The notes beneath the pieces were generated by a model. The model was given only the letters and a program-made list of their open reading frames with translations, was not told the origin of the DNA and did no database searches. Shown here piece after piece: positions 5,325 to 5,800 of a stretch of DNA of 5,800 nucleotides. The stretch spans positions 1 through 5,800 of the forward strand of contig QILZ01000042.1 in assembly GCA_003233545.1 (NCBI GenBank), read 5' to 3'. This stretch comes from Spirochaetales bacterium (GTDB lineage: Bacteria; Spirochaetota; Spirochaetia; SZUA-6). Position 1 is the stretch's first letter. Every line of letters begins with the position of its first letter. The position numbers and the translations under genes were made by a program.

Positions 5325-5800
5325 CTATTCTTTCCCGTTTTTTAAGGTCATGGCTTTGTAACGGTTAATGGCATTAATATAAGCCTTTGCACTGGCCTCG
5401 AGTATATCAGTAGATGCGCCTCTTCCCACGAAACGTCTGTTGTTTACCTGTATAATAACGGAAACTTCACCGAGGGCTTTACGTCCCGGAGTAACTGCCT
5501 GAACATTGTACTCGATGAGTTTTGTTTTTGTTCCGGTTACACGGTCCACGGCGTTGAATATGGCATCTACAGGACCATCGCCTACCGCTGCTTCTTCATA
5601 AACCGTATCGGCAGACCGTAGTTTTATGGTTGCAGTGGGTACGGAAAGATTACCCGACTGAATGTTAAAATATTCAAGCATATAGGTAGCGGTCTGTCTG
5701 CGTATCTGATCATTGACAAGCACGTAGAGGTCGTCATCGAATACCTCTTTTTTCCTGTCTGCAAGTTCAAGGAATTTCTCGTATGATATTCTTATTTCCT
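5325..5800 (-). CDS. leuA: 2-isopropylmalate synthase, C-terminal part (5' end outside window)
   Basis: LeuA condenses 2-oxoisovalerate with acetyl-CoA, the first committed step of leucine synthesis. Only the last 157 codons are present. The frame is open to the window edge, opening with 'ISYEKFLELADRKKEV', which belongs to the linker before the regulatory domain. A GTG at 5723-5721 is an internal valine, not the start. The allosteric LeuA domain is complete: 'EEAAVGDGPVDAIFNAVDRV' and 'GRGASTDILEASAKAYINAINRY', the leucine-sensing beta-alpha repeats of the family. The latter resembles the LeuA type more than the CimA type, which is why I call this leuA and the neighbour cimA. The catalytic barrel and any promoter or attenuator are beyond the right edge. 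It is first of the visible operon leuA-cimA-BioD-like. Confidence 0.92.
   Translation of the reverse strand, partial: EIRISYEKFLELADRKKEVFDDDLYVLVNDQIRRQTATYMLEYFNIQSGNLSVPTATIKLRSADTVYEEAAVGDGPVDAIFNAVDRVTGTKTKLIEYNVQAVTPGRKALGEVSVIIQVNNRRFVGRGASTDILEASAKAYINAINRYKAMTLKNGKE

Noticed and set aside
5721..5723. GTG as start of a separate 132-residue protein
   Set aside because: The frame continues upstream to the window edge with LeuA-like sequence, so this is an internal valine.

Overview
The window looks like ordinary chromosome of a moderately AT-rich anaerobic-type bacterium. A spirochaete is my best guess, from the feel of the S6 sequence and the rpsF-ssb-rpsR order, but no marker here proves it. 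It holds two minus-strand operons, one plus-strand orphan gene and two plus-strand tRNA genes. There are no mobile elements, CRISPR arrays or attachment sites.

Left part (1-1689, minus strand): the ribosomal/replication operon rpsF (S6) - ssb - rpsR (S18) - a multi-pass membrane protein of DUF2232/YybS type that runs off the left edge. A clean sigma-70 promoter (TTGACA-17-TATTTT) lies at 1661-1689. The short leader folds into a stem, a bulge carrying CCG, and a hairpin, with the rpsF Shine-Dalgarno buried in the stem. This is the architecture described for the S6:S18 autoregulatory leader. It also fixes the rpsF start at 1600, because the longer reading-frame start lies upstream of the promoter.

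Middle (1690-2520, plus strand): a second promoter (TTGAAT-17-TATGAT) faces the other way and drives a 155-residue helical protein I do not recognise. Its start codon has no Shine-Dalgarno; a good one upstream serves a two-codon ORF instead. Its stop codon lies inside the -35 box of a further promoter (TTGACA-17-TAAATT) that drives tRNA-Gln(CTG) and tRNA-Glu(CTC), neither with an encoded CCA.

Right part (2491-5800, minus strand): leuA (3' part only) - cimA - a BioD-like/DRTGG protein, tightly packed and ending in an intrinsic terminator that abuts the tRNA-Glu gene. LeuA (leucine branch) and CimA (threonine-independent isoleucine branch) both condense acetyl-CoA with a 2-oxoacid. The third protein has the layout of the regulatory N-terminal half of long phosphotransacetylases, without the catalytic half. 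It is the most interesting protein here because its role in this pathway is not established. I see no wholly new system; the best leads are this three-gene operon, the rpsF leader and the orphan gene with its odd start region.
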